Of a stretch of DNA of 61,808 nucleotides, positions 25,333 to 35,323 are shown one piece after another. Location: NCBI GenBank assembly GCA_017502975.1, contig JAFVTV010000004.1, positions 1 through 61,808 on the forward strand, given 5' to 3'. Positions within the stretch are counted from its first letter, which is position 1. Every line of letters begins with the position of its first letter. The position numbers were made by a program, and so were the translations under genes. Under the pieces are notes generated by a model. The model saw only the letters and a list, made by a program, of their open reading frames with translations, was not told the origin of the DNA and made no database searches. Source of the stretch: Clostridia bacterium (GTDB taxonomy: Bacteria; Bacillota; Clostridia; Oscillospirales; CAG-272).

Positions 25333-26697
25333 ATGAATAACGAAGCAGTAAGAGGAGAGGATATGCTCTCGCGCAAGATGCCCTGCTCGCTTTCAGCGGA
25401 GCGCGCTCTGCTCGGCTCTATCCTCATTGACCCCAATTCTATCAACGAGATCGCGGCAACCATCGGTGCTGACGATTTTTACGTACAGGAGCATAAACAG
25501 ATCTATCTTGCCATGCGCGAGCTGTTCGATGCCAGCCAAGAGATCGACCCCGTCACGCTGATCGACACCTTGGTGCACAAGGGCGTTTACGAAAAATCGG
25601 GCGGTGAGAACTATATCCGTTCCCTGCTTGACGTGACTCCCAGCGCCATGAACATTGCCGATTACGCGCGCATTGTAAAGGAAGAGAGCACGCGCCGCCG
25701 CATCATTGATGTGTGCAGTGAGATCTCTGACCTTACCTATGGCGAGCAGGAGGGCGTGGCACAGGTGCTTGATCTGGCGCAAAGCCGCTTTACCGAAATC
25801 GCGCAGGGGCGCGATTCCCGCACCTTCCGCCACATCCGTGACGTGCTGCGCGACCTGATGGAAAACCTGCACAAGCTGCAGACCGATAAAGCCGCCGCTA
25901 TGGGTACACCCACGGGCTTTTCGGGCGTAGATAAACTGCTTGTCGGCATGGGCGACTCCGACCTCGTTCTCGTGGGCGCGCGCCCCGGTATGGGTAAAAC
26001 GGCGTTTGCCCTTAACGTTGCCACCAACGTGGCATTTTCCTCGGGCAAAAAGGTGTGCCTGTTCTCGCTTGAAATGTCTGCCGAGCAGCTTGCCTCGCGT
26101 ATGATCGCCAGCGAAGCGCTGGTTGACAGCTACAGCCTGCGCTCGGGTCAGATCCAACCCGAGGATTGGAAGAAGATCGCAGATGCCGCCATGCGCCTTT
26201 CCAACACCGATCTTTTGATCGACGACACCTCGGGCATTACGGTAACCGCCATGAAGGCAAAACTCAGACGTGTAGAGAATCTTGGGCTTGTTGTGGTCGA
26301 CTACCTCGGCCTGATGGAAAGCGAGCAGCATTACGACAACCGCGCGCTTGAGGTCAGTGTCATTTCCCGCGGCTTAAAGCTGATGGCTAAGGAGCTGCGT
26401 GTGCCCATTCTTTGCTGCGCTCAGCTCTCCCGTGGACCTGAAGGCAGAACCGACAAGCGTCCGCAGCTCTCCGACCTGCGTGACTCGGGTGCCATCGAGC
26501 AGGATGCAGACGTGGTTATGTTCCTTTACCGTGACGAATATTATAACACCTCGCGCGACCCCGACCAAAAGGAGGGCAACATTGCCGAGGTCATCATTCA
26601 GAAGAACCGACACGGCTCAACGGGCAACGTAAAAATGGCTTGGCTTGGCACTTATACCAAGTTCCGCACCATTGATACCGACCGCGAAGAACCGTAA
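25333..26697 (+). CDS. dnaB: Replicative DNA helicase DnaB
   Basis: Hexameric 5'-3' helicase at the replication fork (dnaC in Bacillus nomenclature). N-terminal domain: KMPCSLSAERALLGSIL, then the RecA-like ATPase with Walker A GARPGMGKTAFAL, LFSLEMSAEQLASRM, VVDYLGLM (Walker B) and AQLSRGPEGRTDKRPQLSDL. The start is uncertain. ATG 25321 overlaps the rplI stop, ATG 25333 has GAGG 6 nt upstream, and ATG 25363 (MLSRKMPCS) has the best AGAGGAG and family-like length. 25333 is given as a compromise. The TAA overlaps the tilS ATG by one base. Confidence 0.95.
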   Translation: MNNEAVRGEDMLSRKMPCSLSAERALLGSILIDPNSINEIAATIGADDFYVQEHKQIYLAMRELFDASQEIDPVTLIDTLVHKGVYEKSGGENYIRSLLDVTPSAMNIADYARIVKEESTRRRIIDVCSEISDLTYGEQEGVAQVLDLAQSRFTEIAQGRDSRTFRHIRDVLRDLMENLHKLQTDKAAAMGTPTGFSGVDKLLVGMGDSDLVLVGARPGMGKTAFALNVATNVAFSSGKKVCLFSLEMSAEQLASRMIASEALVDSYSLRSGQIQPEDWKKIADAAMRLSNTDLLIDDTSGITVTAMKAKLRRVENLGLVVVDYLGLMESEQHYDNRALEVSVISRGLKLMAKELRVPILCCAQLSRGPEGRTDKRPQLSDLRDSGAIEQDADVVMFLYRDEYYNTSRDPDQKEGNIAEVIIQKNRHGSTGNVKMAWLGTYTKFRTIDTDREEP

Positions 26698-28037
26698 TGA
26701 AGCAGCCTTTACTTGCGGGCTTTCGCGATCCGCACCAGCTTGCCAATATGCCCGCCGAAGCCCCCATCGCCGTTGCCCTTTCGGGGGGGGCGGATTCGGT
26801 GGCATTGCTCTCCCTGCTCCGTGGCAAGAAGGCGCTATGCGCCGTGCACGTGCACCACGGCATTCGCGGTGCTGAGGCAGACCGCGATGCGGCATTTTGC
26901 GAGGCCCTCGCGAAAAAATTTGATATTCCCTTTCACCTGTTAAAAACAGATGTGCCCGCCATGGCGCGCCAAACGGGTGAAAGCCTTGAAACCGCAGCGC
27001 GCACCGCACGCTATGCGGCAATCACCGCATGGATGCGCGAGCAAGAGATCTTTCTGCTTGCTACGGCGCACCATGCAGACGATCAGCTGGAAACCATGCT
27101 CCAGCACCTGCTGCGCGGCAGCGGCACACGTGGACTTTGCGGTATTCCCGCATGCCGTGCGCTTGATGAGGGACTTTTCGTGGTGCGCCCGCTCCTATCG
27201 GTGCCCAAGGCAGCGCTGCTCCGCTATTTAACGGAGCAGGATCTTACGTTCGTGACCGACAGCACCAATGAGGAGATCTGCTGCCAGCGCAATTTTCTGC
27301 GCTTACGTGTGCTCCCCTTGCTCGCCGAGCTCCAGCCAAACGCCCCCCTGCTTGCGGCGCGATGTGCCGAGGCACTTGCGGGCGATGAGGCATACCTTGA
27401 CGGTTTGGCAGTTGAATTTCTTGCAAAAGAGGGTGCCAAGCCGCGCGTAGAGGCGCTGTTGGCGCTCCCCCAGCCGATTCTTGTACGTGTGATGCGGCGT
27501 TTGTTACCGCAAGTGCCCACAGCACAGCATCTTTCGGCAATTTGCGATCTGCTTGGCAGCAGCAAGCCGCACGCATCGCTCTCCCTGCCCCCCCATACCG
27601 TTTTACGCAAGGTAAACGGCAAACTGAGCATAGAGAAAAAGCAAAAAAAGCAACACGGTAACGAAACGCTGTTACTTTGTGAAAGCGAAACACAAATAAA
27701 AGAAGCCGCTGCTTTAGTAATTCTCGGCGGTGTTGGCAAAACTACAAATGATGCGCTTGAGGCACGCTACAAATATGCAACAAGGCTCTCCCTTTGCAAG
27801 GACGCTGTGAAGGGCGAAATCCGCCTCTGTCGCCGTATGGCGGGCGATGTCATCCTTTCGGGTGGCATGCACAAGGCGGTGCGCCGTCTTGCGTGTCTTA
27901 AGCATCTGCCGCCCGAGGCGCGCGCACGCATGCCGCTCCTTTTTGACGATGACGGCATACTTGCCATCCCCTTTGGCCCCGTGCGTGACGGGGCAAACAA
28001 GAAAACCGACCTTGAGGTCTTTGTTTATTTCAATTAA
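26697..28037 (+). CDS. tilS: tRNA(Ile)-lysidine synthase
   Basis: TilS attaches lysine to C34 of tRNA-Ile(CAU), changing it to read AUA; essential in most bacteria. 446 aa. The PP-loop is VALSGGADSVALLSLL (~27-42), followed by VHVHHGIRGAEADRDA, ETAARTARYAAI, and ATAHHADDQLETMLQHLLRG. The N-type ATPase domain ends with the DSTNEE signature and FLRLRVLPLL. The C-terminal TilS_C domain is present. One-base overlap with dnaB suggests coupling. Confidence 0.95.
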   Translation: MKQPLLAGFRDPHQLANMPAEAPIAVALSGGADSVALLSLLRGKKALCAVHVHHGIRGAEADRDAAFCEALAKKFDIPFHLLKTDVPAMARQTGESLETAARTARYAAITAWMREQEIFLLATAHHADDQLETMLQHLLRGSGTRGLCGIPACRALDEGLFVVRPLLSVPKAALLRYLTEQDLTFVTDSTNEEICCQRNFLRLRVLPLLAELQPNAPLLAARCAEALAGDEAYLDGLAVEFLAKEGAKPRVEALLALPQPILVRVMRRLLPQVPTAQHLSAICDLLGSSKPHASLSLPPHTVLRKVNGKLSIEKKQKKQHGNETLLLCESETQIKEAAALVILGGVGKTTNDALEARYKYATRLSLCKDAVKGEIRLCRRMAGDVILSGGMHKAVRRLACLKHLPPEARARMPLLFDDDGILAIPFGPVRDGANKKTDLEVFVYFN

Positions 28038-28038
28038 T

Positions 28039-28063
28039 ACGCTTCCACCCGTGGTGGAAGCGT
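28039..28063 (+). terminator. Hairpin between tilS and ftsH
   Basis: ACGCTTCCAC pairs with GTGGAAGCGT around a 5-nt loop, directly after the tilS stop. The following tract is CCCCCC-TTTT, so termination may be partial. No convincing promoter is seen for ftsH, so read-through is likely. Confidence 0.6.
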
Positions 28064-28145
28064 CCCCCCTTTTGATATCAGCAGGATGCCCGTAGGGCTC
28101 CGTCGTATATATCACAGTTAAAATATTCCCTATTTGGAGGAGCAA

Positions 28146-30266
28146 ATGAAGAACCACTTGAAAACAATACTTTTATATGTGCTGCTCATTGCCGTGATCA
28201 TCGGTGTGGTTGCAACCATTTTCCAGAGCACCGAGGAGGAAAAGATCGTGCTCGGCGATGTGGTTGCCTACTTTGAAAGCGACAGGGTAGTATCCTTTTT
28301 GATCGATGAAAATTATTACATCACCATGCAGGTCATCAAGCAGGATGCGGCAGGCAATCTGCAAACAAAGGCGGACGGCAGCTGGGACACCACCGAAATT
28401 TCTTATCAGCTTCGCTCGCTTGACCTGTTCAACGAATACTGCGGCGATCATGTAAGATCCAACGCCAATCTCACCGATTACGACATTGAGCCGCAGACGA
28501 CCTATCCTTGGTGGGTAAGCCTTCTTCCTTACGCGCTCATCATCATTGCAGTCATCGTGCTGTGGATGTTTATGATGCGCTCGGCAGGCGGCCCCGGCTC
28601 CAAGCTGAACAGCTTTGGCAAGGCGCGCGCGAAAACCGCAAGCGACCAGAAGGAGCGCGTTACCTTTGCTGACGTGGCAGGCTCTAACGAGGAAAAGCAG
28701 GAGCTTGAGGAGATCGTAGAGTTCCTCAAGGATCCCTCCAAATTCACCAGGCTCGGCGCAAAGATCCCCCACGGCGTGCTGCTCGTGGGCCCTCCCGGTA
28801 CGGGTAAAACCCTGCTTGCCAAGGCGGTAGCAGGCGAGGCAGGCGTTCCCTTTTACTCACTTTCCGGCTCGGATTTCGTAGAAATGTACGTGGGCGTTGG
28901 TGCTTCCCGTGTGCGCGACCTTTTTGAAACGGCACGTAAAACCCCTGCCAGCATTATCTTTATTGATGAGATCGATGCCGTGGGCCGTCACCGCGGTGCA
29001 GGCCTTGGCGGCGGGCACGACGAGCGCGAGCAGACCCTTAATCAGCTTTTGGTAGAAATGGATGGCTTTGGCTCTCATGACGGTATTATTGTGATCGCCG
29101 CCACCAACCGCCCCGATATCCTTGACCCGGCACTCCTGCGTCCCGGTCGCTTTGACCGCCAGATCACGGTGGATGCCCCCGACGTAAAGGAGCGCGAGGC
29201 GATCCTTCACGTACACGCACGCAAAAAGCCGCTTGAGGCAGCGGTTGACCTTTCTGTGGTTGCCAAAAAGACCGCGGGCTTTACAGGTGCGGATCTTGCC
29301 AACCTCCTCAACGAGGCTGCCCTGCTTGCGGCAAGACGCGGCAAAAGCCTGATCGGTACAGATGATATCGATGACGCCTTTATCCGCGTGATCGCAGGAC
29401 CGAAGAAGACATCGCGCGTGATGAGTGAGCGCGAGCGCAAGAACACCGCCTATCACGAGGCAGGTCACGCTATCGTAGCCCATGTTTTGCCCCACCTTGA
29501 TGCCGTGCATCAGATCTCTATCGTACCCTCCGGGCGCGCACTCGGTTATACCATGAGCCTGCCCCAGGAGGACAAATACAGCGTTTATAAGCAAGAGCTG
29601 AAGGAGCGCATTGCCGAGCTGCTCGGCGGTCGCGTGGCAGAGGCTATTGTGTTTGGCGATATCTCGGGCGGTGCCTCCAACGACATTGAGCGTGCCACCA
29701 ATATTGCACGCAAGATGGTCACACAGCTCGGCATGTCGGATGTGCTTGGTCCCGTCAAATACGGCACAGCCGATAGCGAGGTCTTCCTTGGACGTGATTT
29801 CTCCAGCGGAAACAATTTCTCCGAGGAGGTTTCTGCCAAGATCGATGCCGAGATCAAGGCACTCATTGACTACGGCTATCAAACCGCCAAGCGCGTGCTT
29901 GAACAAAACCGTCAAAAGCTTGATTTTGTGGCGGAATTCCTGCTTAAGAACGAGCTGATGGACGGTGACCAATTTGCCGCCGCTATGGACCGCGATGACG
30001 TCACCATTGCCGACCTTGAGGCAATGGCAGAGGAAAAACGCGCACGCAGCAAGGAAGAAAACGAGGCGCGCGCACAGGCTGAGCGCGAGGCGGCTGAAAA
30101 GGCAGCACGTGAGGCAGCACTCGCCGCAGATTTTTCGGATAGCCGATTTGCTACCAACGAATTTGCTATGCCCACCGCAGGCAACGGTCAACAAATGCCT
30201 ACGGCAGATACAACTGAGGAAAAGGAAAACGGTCAAGATAACTCCGGTCAAGACCCTGAAGTTTAA
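28146..30266 (+). CDS. ftsH: ATP-dependent zinc metalloprotease FtsH
   Basis: Membrane-anchored AAA+ protease that degrades misfolded membrane proteins and regulators. 706 aa. The ATG at 28146 ([15 protein letters not shown]) has GGAGG 5 nt upstream; the earlier TTG is within the binding site. TM1 ~5-28, extracytoplasmic FtsH_ext domain (~30-120), TM2 ~124-145 ([20 protein letters not shown]). AAA domain: [13 protein letters not shown] (~215), [36 protein letters not shown]41 protease: zinc-binding HEAGH (~436) and a downstream Asp. The C-terminal tail is a charged coiled coil rich in Glu/Ala/Arg. tilS-ftsH order is common in Firmicutes. Confidence 0.96.
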   Translation: MKNHLKTILLYVLLIAVIIGVVATIFQSTEEEKIVLGDVVAYFESDRVVSFLIDENYYITMQVIKQDAAGNLQTKADGSWDTTEISYQLRSLDLFNEYCGDHVRSNANLTDYDIEPQTTYPWWVSLLPYALIIIAVIVLWMFMMRSAGGPGSKLNSFGKARAKTASDQKERVTFADVAGSNEEKQELEEIVEFLKDPSKFTRLGAKIPHGVLLVGPPGTGKTLLAKAVAGEAGVPFYSLSGSDFVEMYVGVGASRVRDLFETARKTPASIIFIDEIDAVGRHRGAGLGGGHDEREQTLNQLLVEMDGFGSHDGIIVIAATNRPDILDPALLRPGRFDRQITVDAPDVKEREAILHVHARKKPLEAAVDLSVVAKKTAGFTGADLANLLNEAALLAARRGKSLIGTDDIDDAFIRVIAGPKKTSRVMSERERKNTAYHEAGHAIVAHVLPHLDAVHQISIVPSGRALGYTMSLPQEDKYSVYKQELKERIAELLGGRVAEAIVFGDISGGASNDIERATNIARKMVTQLGMSDVLGPVKYGTADSEVFLGRDFSSGNNFSEEVSAKIDAEIKALIDYGYQTAKRVLEQNRQKLDFVAEFLLKNELMDGDQFAAAMDRDDVTIADLEAMAEEKRARSKEENEARAQAEREAAEKAAREAALAADFSDSRFATNEFAMPTAGNGQQMPTADTTEEKENGQDNSGQDPEV

Positions 30267-30280
30267 ACCGCATGCGAGGT

Positions 30281-30305
30281 GGCTTGCTCATGCTTTGAGC
30301 AAGCC
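30281..30305 (+). terminator. Hairpin after ftsH
   Basis: GGCTTGCTCA pairs with TGAGCAAGCC around a 5-nt loop, 14 nt after the ftsH stop. No U-run, so a weak terminator or processing hairpin. Confidence 0.45.
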
Positions 30306-30398
30306 TCTCACCGCACCGACAAACGGAAGCAAGCCGATCTATCCATAAGCGCAGCTTTTGGCGGCTTCGGCATGCTTACCCTGCCAAAGGGAGAACAT

Positions 30399-33353
30399 AT
30401 GGAAAAGATAGCACAACTTACACTCGGCATTGATATCGGCTCTACTACCGCAAAGGTGGTGCTCGCCCGCGGCGAGGAGATCCTGTATGAATGCTATGAG
30501 CGCCACTTTTCACAGGTGCGCCAAAAAACACTTGAAATTCTTGAGCGCCTGCAGGAGCTGATCGGTACAAGCACCGTAAAGGTTGCCGTATCGGGCTCCG
30601 CCGGGCTTGGCCTTGCGCGTGCCGCAGGGCTGCCCTTTGTACAGGAGGTGTTTGCCACGGGCGAAACCGTCCGTCACCTCGAGCCCGACACCAATGTTGT
30701 AGTGGAGCTCGGGGGCGAGGATGCCAAGGTCATCTTCTTTGACGGCGGCACCGACGAGCGCATGAACGGCACCTGTGCCGGCGGCACGGGCGCATTCATC
30801 GACCAAATGGCAACACTGCTTGACGTGACCGTTGAGGAGCTGGATCGCCTGAGCCTTGAATCCACCCGCATTTATCCCATTGCCTCACGCTGCGGCGTGT
30901 TTGCAAAAACCGATATTCAGCCGCTGTTAAATCAAGGCGCGGCAAAATCGGACATTGCGGCAAGCATTTTCCGCGCGGTGGTCAACCAAACCATCGCGGG
31001 CCTTGCACAAGGCAGACGCATTGCGGGCAAAGTCATGTTTCTCGGTGGGCCCCTGTCCTTTAACGAGGGGCTGCGCCGCCAATTCGTGCACGTACTGAAG
31101 CTCTCGCCCGAGCATGCCGTTTTTCCACCCTATGCGCGCATTTCGGTGGCGCTGGGTGCCGCGTTCTTTGCGGCAAGTCTGAATGAAGAATTTACCTATA
31201 CCGATCTTGTTGCGCGCGTTGGGGCATCGGCTACCGTCAAGACCGACACAACAGGGCTGGCACCTCTTTTTACAGACAAAAAGGATTATGCCGCCTTCCG
31301 CACGCGTCATGCTGCCGCCGCGGTAGAGTATGCCGATCCCGCCACCTACCGTGGCAATGCCTATCTTGGCATCGACTGCGGCTCTACCACAACCAAGCTG
31401 GTTCTCATGGCCGAGGATCACCAGCTGCTTTATACATACTACAACTCAAACAAGGGCAATCCCGTAGGGATTGTGAAAGAGCAACTTGAGGAGATTTATA
31501 CCGTTTGCGGCGATCACATCAAGATCAAAGCCGCCGCCGTTACGGGCTACGGTGAGGAGCTCATCCGCCATGCTTTCCACCTCGACCAAGGACTTGTTGA
31601 AACCATGGCACACTTTACCGCCGCACGCTACTTTAATCCAAACGTTGATTTCATTCTTGACATCGGCGGACAGGATATCAAGTGCTTTAAGATCCGTGGG
31701 GGCGCCATTGACAGCATCATGCTCAACGAGGCATGCTCCTCAGGCTGTGGCTCCTTTATTGAAACCTTTGCCAAATCCCTTGGCTATGAAACCGAGGAGT
31801 TTGCAAAGCTCGCGCTCTTTGCGCCCGCCCCCGTTGACCTCGGCTCGCGCTGCACGGTGTTTATGAATTCCTCGGTAAAACAAGCGCAAAAGGACGGTGC
31901 CACCGTCGGCGATATTTCGGCAGGTCTTTCGGTATCCGTAGTGAAAAATGCCATTTATAAGGTCATTCGTGCAGGTAGTGCCGAGGAGCTTGGCGAAAAT
32001 ATCGTAGTACAGGGCGGTACGTTTTTAAACGATGCCGTACTGCGCAGCTTTGAACGCGAGCTCGGGCACAACGTCATCCGTCCCGCCATTGCAGGCCTTA
32101 TGGGCGCTTGGGGGGCGGCGCTTTACGCCAAGTCCACCGCAAAAGAGCAGTCCTCTATGCTCACGCGCGAGGAATTAAAGAGCTTTACACACACCTCAAA
32201 GGCGGCTGTCTGCCGCGGGTGTACCAACAACTGCAATATTACCGTAAACACCTTTGCCGACGGCGAACGGTTCATTTCGGGCAACAAGTGCGAGAAGGGA
32301 GCGGGCAAGCGTGCCGCTGCCAATCCCCTGCCAAACCTTCATGCCTATAAGCGCGACCTGTTTGCCGAAATGGTGCCTGTCGCGGGCAAGCGAGATTTTA
32401 CCGTAGGTCTGCCGCTTGCGCTTGGCATGTACGAGCTGGGGCCGTTTTGGTACGCGCTTTTCCGCGCGCTCGGCTTTGGCGTACGCTTTTCGGGCTTTTC
32501 TAATCGCAAGCTCTATCAAAAGGGACAGTACAGCATTCCCTCGGATACCGCCTGCTACCCCGCCAAAATCATGCACGGTCATATCGAGCAGCTCATCGAG
32601 GACGGCGTAGACGGCATCTTCTATCCTTCCATGACGCGTAACATTGACGAGCGCGTGGCAGATAACTGCTATAACTGCCCCGTGGTTGCCTATTATGCAG
32701 AGCTTCTTTCTCATAACATGGATACCCTCTCGAGCGTACGCTTCTTCTATCCCTATTTGAATATCAACGATGACAAGCAGCTCTGTAAGGAATTGCTTGC
32801 CTTTCTCAATGCCGAGTTTGGCGGCTTTGGTCAGCGCGAGGTGGCAAACGCCGTGCGTACGGCAAAGCTTGCCTACCAAGCACACATGAAAAAGATCCGC
32901 CGTGAGGGCGAGCGTGCCGTGGCACGCGCCCAGCGCGAGGGGCACAGGCTCATGGTGCTTTCGGGCAGACCCTATCACATCGATCCCGAGATCGGTCACA
33001 GCATTGACCGCCTGGCGACCACTCTTGGCTTTGTTGTGGTAAGCGAGGATGCCGTTGCGCATCTTGCCACGCATCCCGCACGCCCCGCGGCGCTCAACCA
33101 ATGGACCTACCACGCGCGCCTTTATAACGCCGCCAAATTTGTGACCGAAACAAAGGGCGCGGAGCTTGTGCAGCTGGTTTCCTTTGGCTGCGGTATTGAT
33201 GCCATCACCACCGACGAGGTGCGCAGTATTCTTGAGGACGGCAACAAGCTGTATACACAGATCAAAATTGACGAGATCACCAATCTCGGCGCCGTGACCA
33301 TTCGCTTGCGCAGCCTCATTGGTGCGCTTGAGCAGCAGGAAGGGAGGGGTTAA
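30399..33353 (+). CDS. Acyl-CoA dehydratase activase-related protein (tandem BadF/BcrA ATPases plus DUF2229)
   Basis: ATP-dependent iron-sulfur reductase relative of the 2-hydroxyacyl-CoA dehydratase activator and the double-cubane cluster protein reductases. 984 aa. The ATG at 30399 (MEKIAQLTLGIDIGSTTAKV) follows GGGAG. First ASKHA ATPase: DIGSTTAKVVL (~12), cluster cysteines in NGTCAGGTGAF and ASRCGVF. Second from ~322: GIDCGSTTTKLVLM, with cysteines in NEACSSGCGSF and LGSRCTVFMNS. A cysteine module CRGCTNNC and GNKCEKGAGK lies near 604. DUF2229 (~660-985) includes GMYELGPFWYALF and SDTACYPAKIMHGHIE. The partner gene starts 2 nt downstream; in many Clostridia the two are one ~1400-aa protein. 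The electron-accepting substrate is unknown. Confidence 0.88.
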   Translation: MEKIAQLTLGIDIGSTTAKVVLARGEEILYECYERHFSQVRQKTLEILERLQELIGTSTVKVAVSGSAGLGLARAAGLPFVQEVFATGETVRHLEPDTNVVVELGGEDAKVIFFDGGTDERMNGTCAGGTGAFIDQMATLLDVTVEELDRLSLESTRIYPIASRCGVFAKTDIQPLLNQGAAKSDIAASIFRAVVNQTIAGLAQGRRIAGKVMFLGGPLSFNEGLRRQFVHVLKLSPEHAVFPPYARISVALGAAFFAASLNEEFTYTDLVARVGASATVKTDTTGLAPLFTDKKDYAAFRTRHAAAAVEYADPATYRGNAYLGIDCGSTTTKLVLMAEDHQLLYTYYNSNKGNPVGIVKEQLEEIYTVCGDHIKIKAAAVTGYGEELIRHAFHLDQGLVETMAHFTAARYFNPNVDFILDIGGQDIKCFKIRGGAIDSIMLNEACSSGCGSFIETFAKSLGYETEEFAKLALFAPAPVDLGSRCTVFMNSSVKQAQKDGATVGDISAGLSVSVVKNAIYKVIRAGSAEELGENIVVQGGTFLNDAVLRSFERELGHNVIRPAIAGLMGAWGAALYAKSTAKEQSSMLTREELKSFTHTSKAAVCRGCTNNCNITVNTFADGERFISGNKCEKGAGKRAAANPLPNLHAYKRDLFAEMVPVAGKRDFTVGLPLALGMYELGPFWYALFRALGFGVRFSGFSNRKLYQKGQYSIPSDTACYPAKIMHGHIEQLIEDGVDGIFYPSMTRNIDERVADNCYNCPVVAYYAELLSHNMDTLSSVRFFYPYLNINDDKQLCKELLAFLNAEFGGFGQREVANAVRTAKLAYQAHMKKIRREGERAVARAQREGHRLMVLSGRPYHIDPEIGHSIDRLATTLGFVVVSEDAVAHLATHPARPAALNQWTYHARLYNAAKFVTETKGAELVQLVSFGCGIDAITTDEVRSILEDGNKLYTQIKIDEITNLGAVTIRLRSLIGALEQQEGRG

Positions 33354-33355
33354 GC

Positions 33356-34639
33356 ATGGCAACCGAACGTGTTATATTTACCAAGGAAATGAAGCGGGAC
33401 TATACCATTCTCTTGCCCAACATGCTTGAAATGCATTTTAAGATCATGGCAGAGATCTTCCGCCATGACGGGTACAAGGTAGAGCTCTTGCAAAACGAGG
33501 GACAGAGCGTGATTGATTGCGGACTCAAATACACCCACAACGATGCCTGCTATCCCGCGCTTCTTGTCATCGGACAGTTTATCGATGCCCTGCAAAGCGG
33601 CAAGTATGATGTCAACAAAACCGCCGTTATGATGACGCAAACGGGGGGCGGCTGCCGTGCCTCAAACTATATTACCCTTATCCGAAAGGCGCTGGCACGT
33701 GCGGGTCTTTCACAGGTTCCCGTGATCTCGCTAAACGTATCGGGCCTTGAAAAAAACCCCGGGTTTAAGCTGACCCTCGGGTTTGGAAAACGCATCCTAT
33801 ACGCCGTTTACTATGGCGATCTTTTGATGAGCCTTGTCAATCAATGCCGCCCCTATGAGGTGCTGCAGGGCTCCACGCAGGCAATGGCTGACAAATGGGT
33901 AGGGTATCTTGTAAAGGAGCTGAACAGCGGCAGATCCCTCAATTACAAAACCGTACAGAAAAATTACATCAATATATTGAAGGATTTTGAACTGAATCTT
34001 CCGCGCACCAAGGAAAAAAAGGTACGTGTGGGCATTGTGGGCGAGATCTACGTAAAGTTTTCCCCCCTTGCCAACAACAACCTTGAACGGTTTTTGGTTG
34101 GAGAGGGCGCGGAAACGGTCATGGCGGGTCTGCTTGACTTTTTGATGTATACCGTCAATACCGCAGTGGTAGATTACCGCCTTTACGGCATGAACAAAAT
34201 GCGTGCAAGAATCATGCGGTTTGCCTATAACTTCCTACATAAAAAGCAGCTTGATTTCATTCGTATGTACCGCGAAAACAGCAGCTTTATCCCCCCTACC
34301 GATTTTGAAAAAACGCGCGCCTCTATTCAGGGCTATATCAACGAGGGCGTGCAAATGGGCGAAGGGTGGCTCTTGACTGCCGAAATGCTTGAACTGATTG
34401 ATGGCGGTGTCAAAAACGTGGTCTGCGCGCAGCCCTTTGGGTGCCTGCCCAACCACATCGTTGGCAAGGGCATGATGAAGATCATTCGCGAAAAGCACCC
34501 CGGCGTCAATCTTGTTTCCATTGATTACGATCCCGGTGCCTCGCGCATCAATCAGGAGAACCGCTTAAAGCTCATGCTCGCCAACGCAAGCCGTGAACTG
34601 CAAGAGGAAAGCACTGCTTCTCCCATACATCATATTTAA
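33356..34639 (+). CDS. 2-hydroxyacyl-CoA dehydratase-like protein (partner of the activase)
   Basis: 427-aa protein resembling the C-terminal part of fused activase/dehydratase proteins and the 2-hydroxyglutaryl-CoA dehydratase component fold. Begins MATERVIFTKEMKRDYTILL. Cysteines that could hold a cluster: IDCGLKYTHNDACYPALL (~45-65), QTGGGCRASNYI (~97) and CAQPFGCLPNHIVGKGMM (~360). It starts 2 nt after the upstream stop, with AGGAAGGGAGGGG across the junction, so the two are co-translated and probably form one complex. No hydroxyacyl-CoA pathway genes are nearby, so a classical fermentation role is not supported. It may be a double-cubane cluster-type reductase of unknown small-molecule substrate. 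Confidence 0.85.
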   Translation: MATERVIFTKEMKRDYTILLPNMLEMHFKIMAEIFRHDGYKVELLQNEGQSVIDCGLKYTHNDACYPALLVIGQFIDALQSGKYDVNKTAVMMTQTGGGCRASNYITLIRKALARAGLSQVPVISLNVSGLEKNPGFKLTLGFGKRILYAVYYGDLLMSLVNQCRPYEVLQGSTQAMADKWVGYLVKELNSGRSLNYKTVQKNYINILKDFELNLPRTKEKKVRVGIVGEIYVKFSPLANNNLERFLVGEGAETVMAGLLDFLMYTVNTAVVDYRLYGMNKMRARIMRFAYNFLHKKQLDFIRMYRENSSFIPPTDFEKTRASIQGYINEGVQMGEGWLLTAEMLELIDGGVKNVVCAQPFGCLPNHIVGKGMMKIIREKHPGVNLVSIDYDPGASRINQENRLKLMLANASRELQEESTASPIHHI

Positions 34640-34675
34640 AAAAGTCGATGTGGCACCGCCACATCGACTTTTTTC
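34637..34675 (+). terminator. Terminator of the activase/dehydratase pair
   Basis: AAAAAAGTCGATGTGG pairs with CCACATCGACTTTTTT around CACCG, with a strong U-run. It starts at the stop codon of the preceding gene. Confidence 0.93.
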
Positions 34676-34743
34676 TTTCGCCAAAGAGAGGCCCTCGGCA
34701 TAGCATAAATAAAGGGAGCGACCCGATTGAAAGGAGTGATAGT

Positions 34744-34965
34744 ATGCAATTTGACCGCAAGGCACTTGACCGCCTGCTCATGCTAAACGATAAACAACTC
34801 GAGCAGGTTGTTCGCAAGCTAGCAACCGATTACGGCCTTGACCTGACAACGCTGAACGTCAACACCACCAATATGCAAGAGCTGCGCCGCGCCCTGCGCC
34901 ACGCCGATGACAGCACCCTAAAGGATCTTGGCGAGCAGCTGAAAAGGGGGAAGCTGGGTCAATGA
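34744..34965 (+). CDS. Small helical protein, gene 1 of an unrecognised three-gene cassette
   Basis: Family not recognised; 73 aa. The ATG at 34744 (MQFDRKALDRLLMLNDKQLE) has AAGGAG upstream. The protein is hydrophilic and looks wholly alpha-helical, with two helical stretches, DRKALDRLLMLNDKQLEQVV and MQELRRALRHADDSTLKDLG, and no membrane segment or signal. It overlaps the next gene by four bases (ATGA), predicting coupled translation and probably interaction. The layout (short helical protein, LKPYL protein, proline-rich membrane protein) recalls small uncharacterised clusters in Clostridia; this is recollection of a pattern, not a database result. Confidence 0.7.
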   Translation: MQFDRKALDRLLMLNDKQLEQVVRKLATDYGLDLTTLNVNTTNMQELRRALRHADDSTLKDLGEQLKRGKLGQ

Positions 34966-35264
34966 ACGAGGAAACAAGAGCGCCGCGCGACGCGCCCGAA
35001 GCAGAAGCCGCACACGAGGTGAAAGACGCGCCCGCGGGGCTTTCCGAGGCGGAATTTTCTTCGTTTATGGAGAGCCTGAATACCATGGCACCCCTCCTTG
35101 GCGGTCTTGGCAGTGTGCTTGGAGGCAAGCGCTCGGAGGCTTGTGCGGTACGTGAGTCATTTCTGCTTTCCCTCAAGCCCTATCTTTCCCCCACGCGCTG
35201 TGAGGCAGTAGATTACCTCGTACGCATCGCAAGGATCGGTGATATCCTTCGCACGTTGTCTTAA
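34962..35264 (+). CDS. Small helical protein with LKPYLSP motif, gene 2 of the cassette
   Basis: Unrecognised 100-aa protein starting MNEETRAPRDAPEAEAAHEV. The first ~35 residues are charged and low-complexity. The core SSFMESLNTMAPLLGGLGSV has a Gly-rich turn, and the end SFLLSLKPYLSPTRCEAVDY followed by LVRIARIGDILRTLS forms amphipathic helices. No signal peptide or obvious catalytic residues. Coupled to gene 1 by ATGA and followed 59 nt later by gene 3. The conserved-looking SLKPYL-SP-R segment suggests a structural or adaptor function, which is inference. Confidence 0.7.
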   Translation: MNEETRAPRDAPEAEAAHEVKDAPAGLSEAEFSSFMESLNTMAPLLGGLGSVLGGKRSEACAVRESFLLSLKPYLSPTRCEAVDYLVRIARIGDILRTLS

Positions 35265-35323
35265 CCGCCCTACGGACTTGCTTTTTCACTCTTGCCAGGT
35301 GTTCAATTAAGAAAGGGGTGTAT

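Noticed and set aside
28857-30251. 464-codon open frame on the minus strand
   Set aside because: Antisense to ftsH; no start signal and no recognisable protein.
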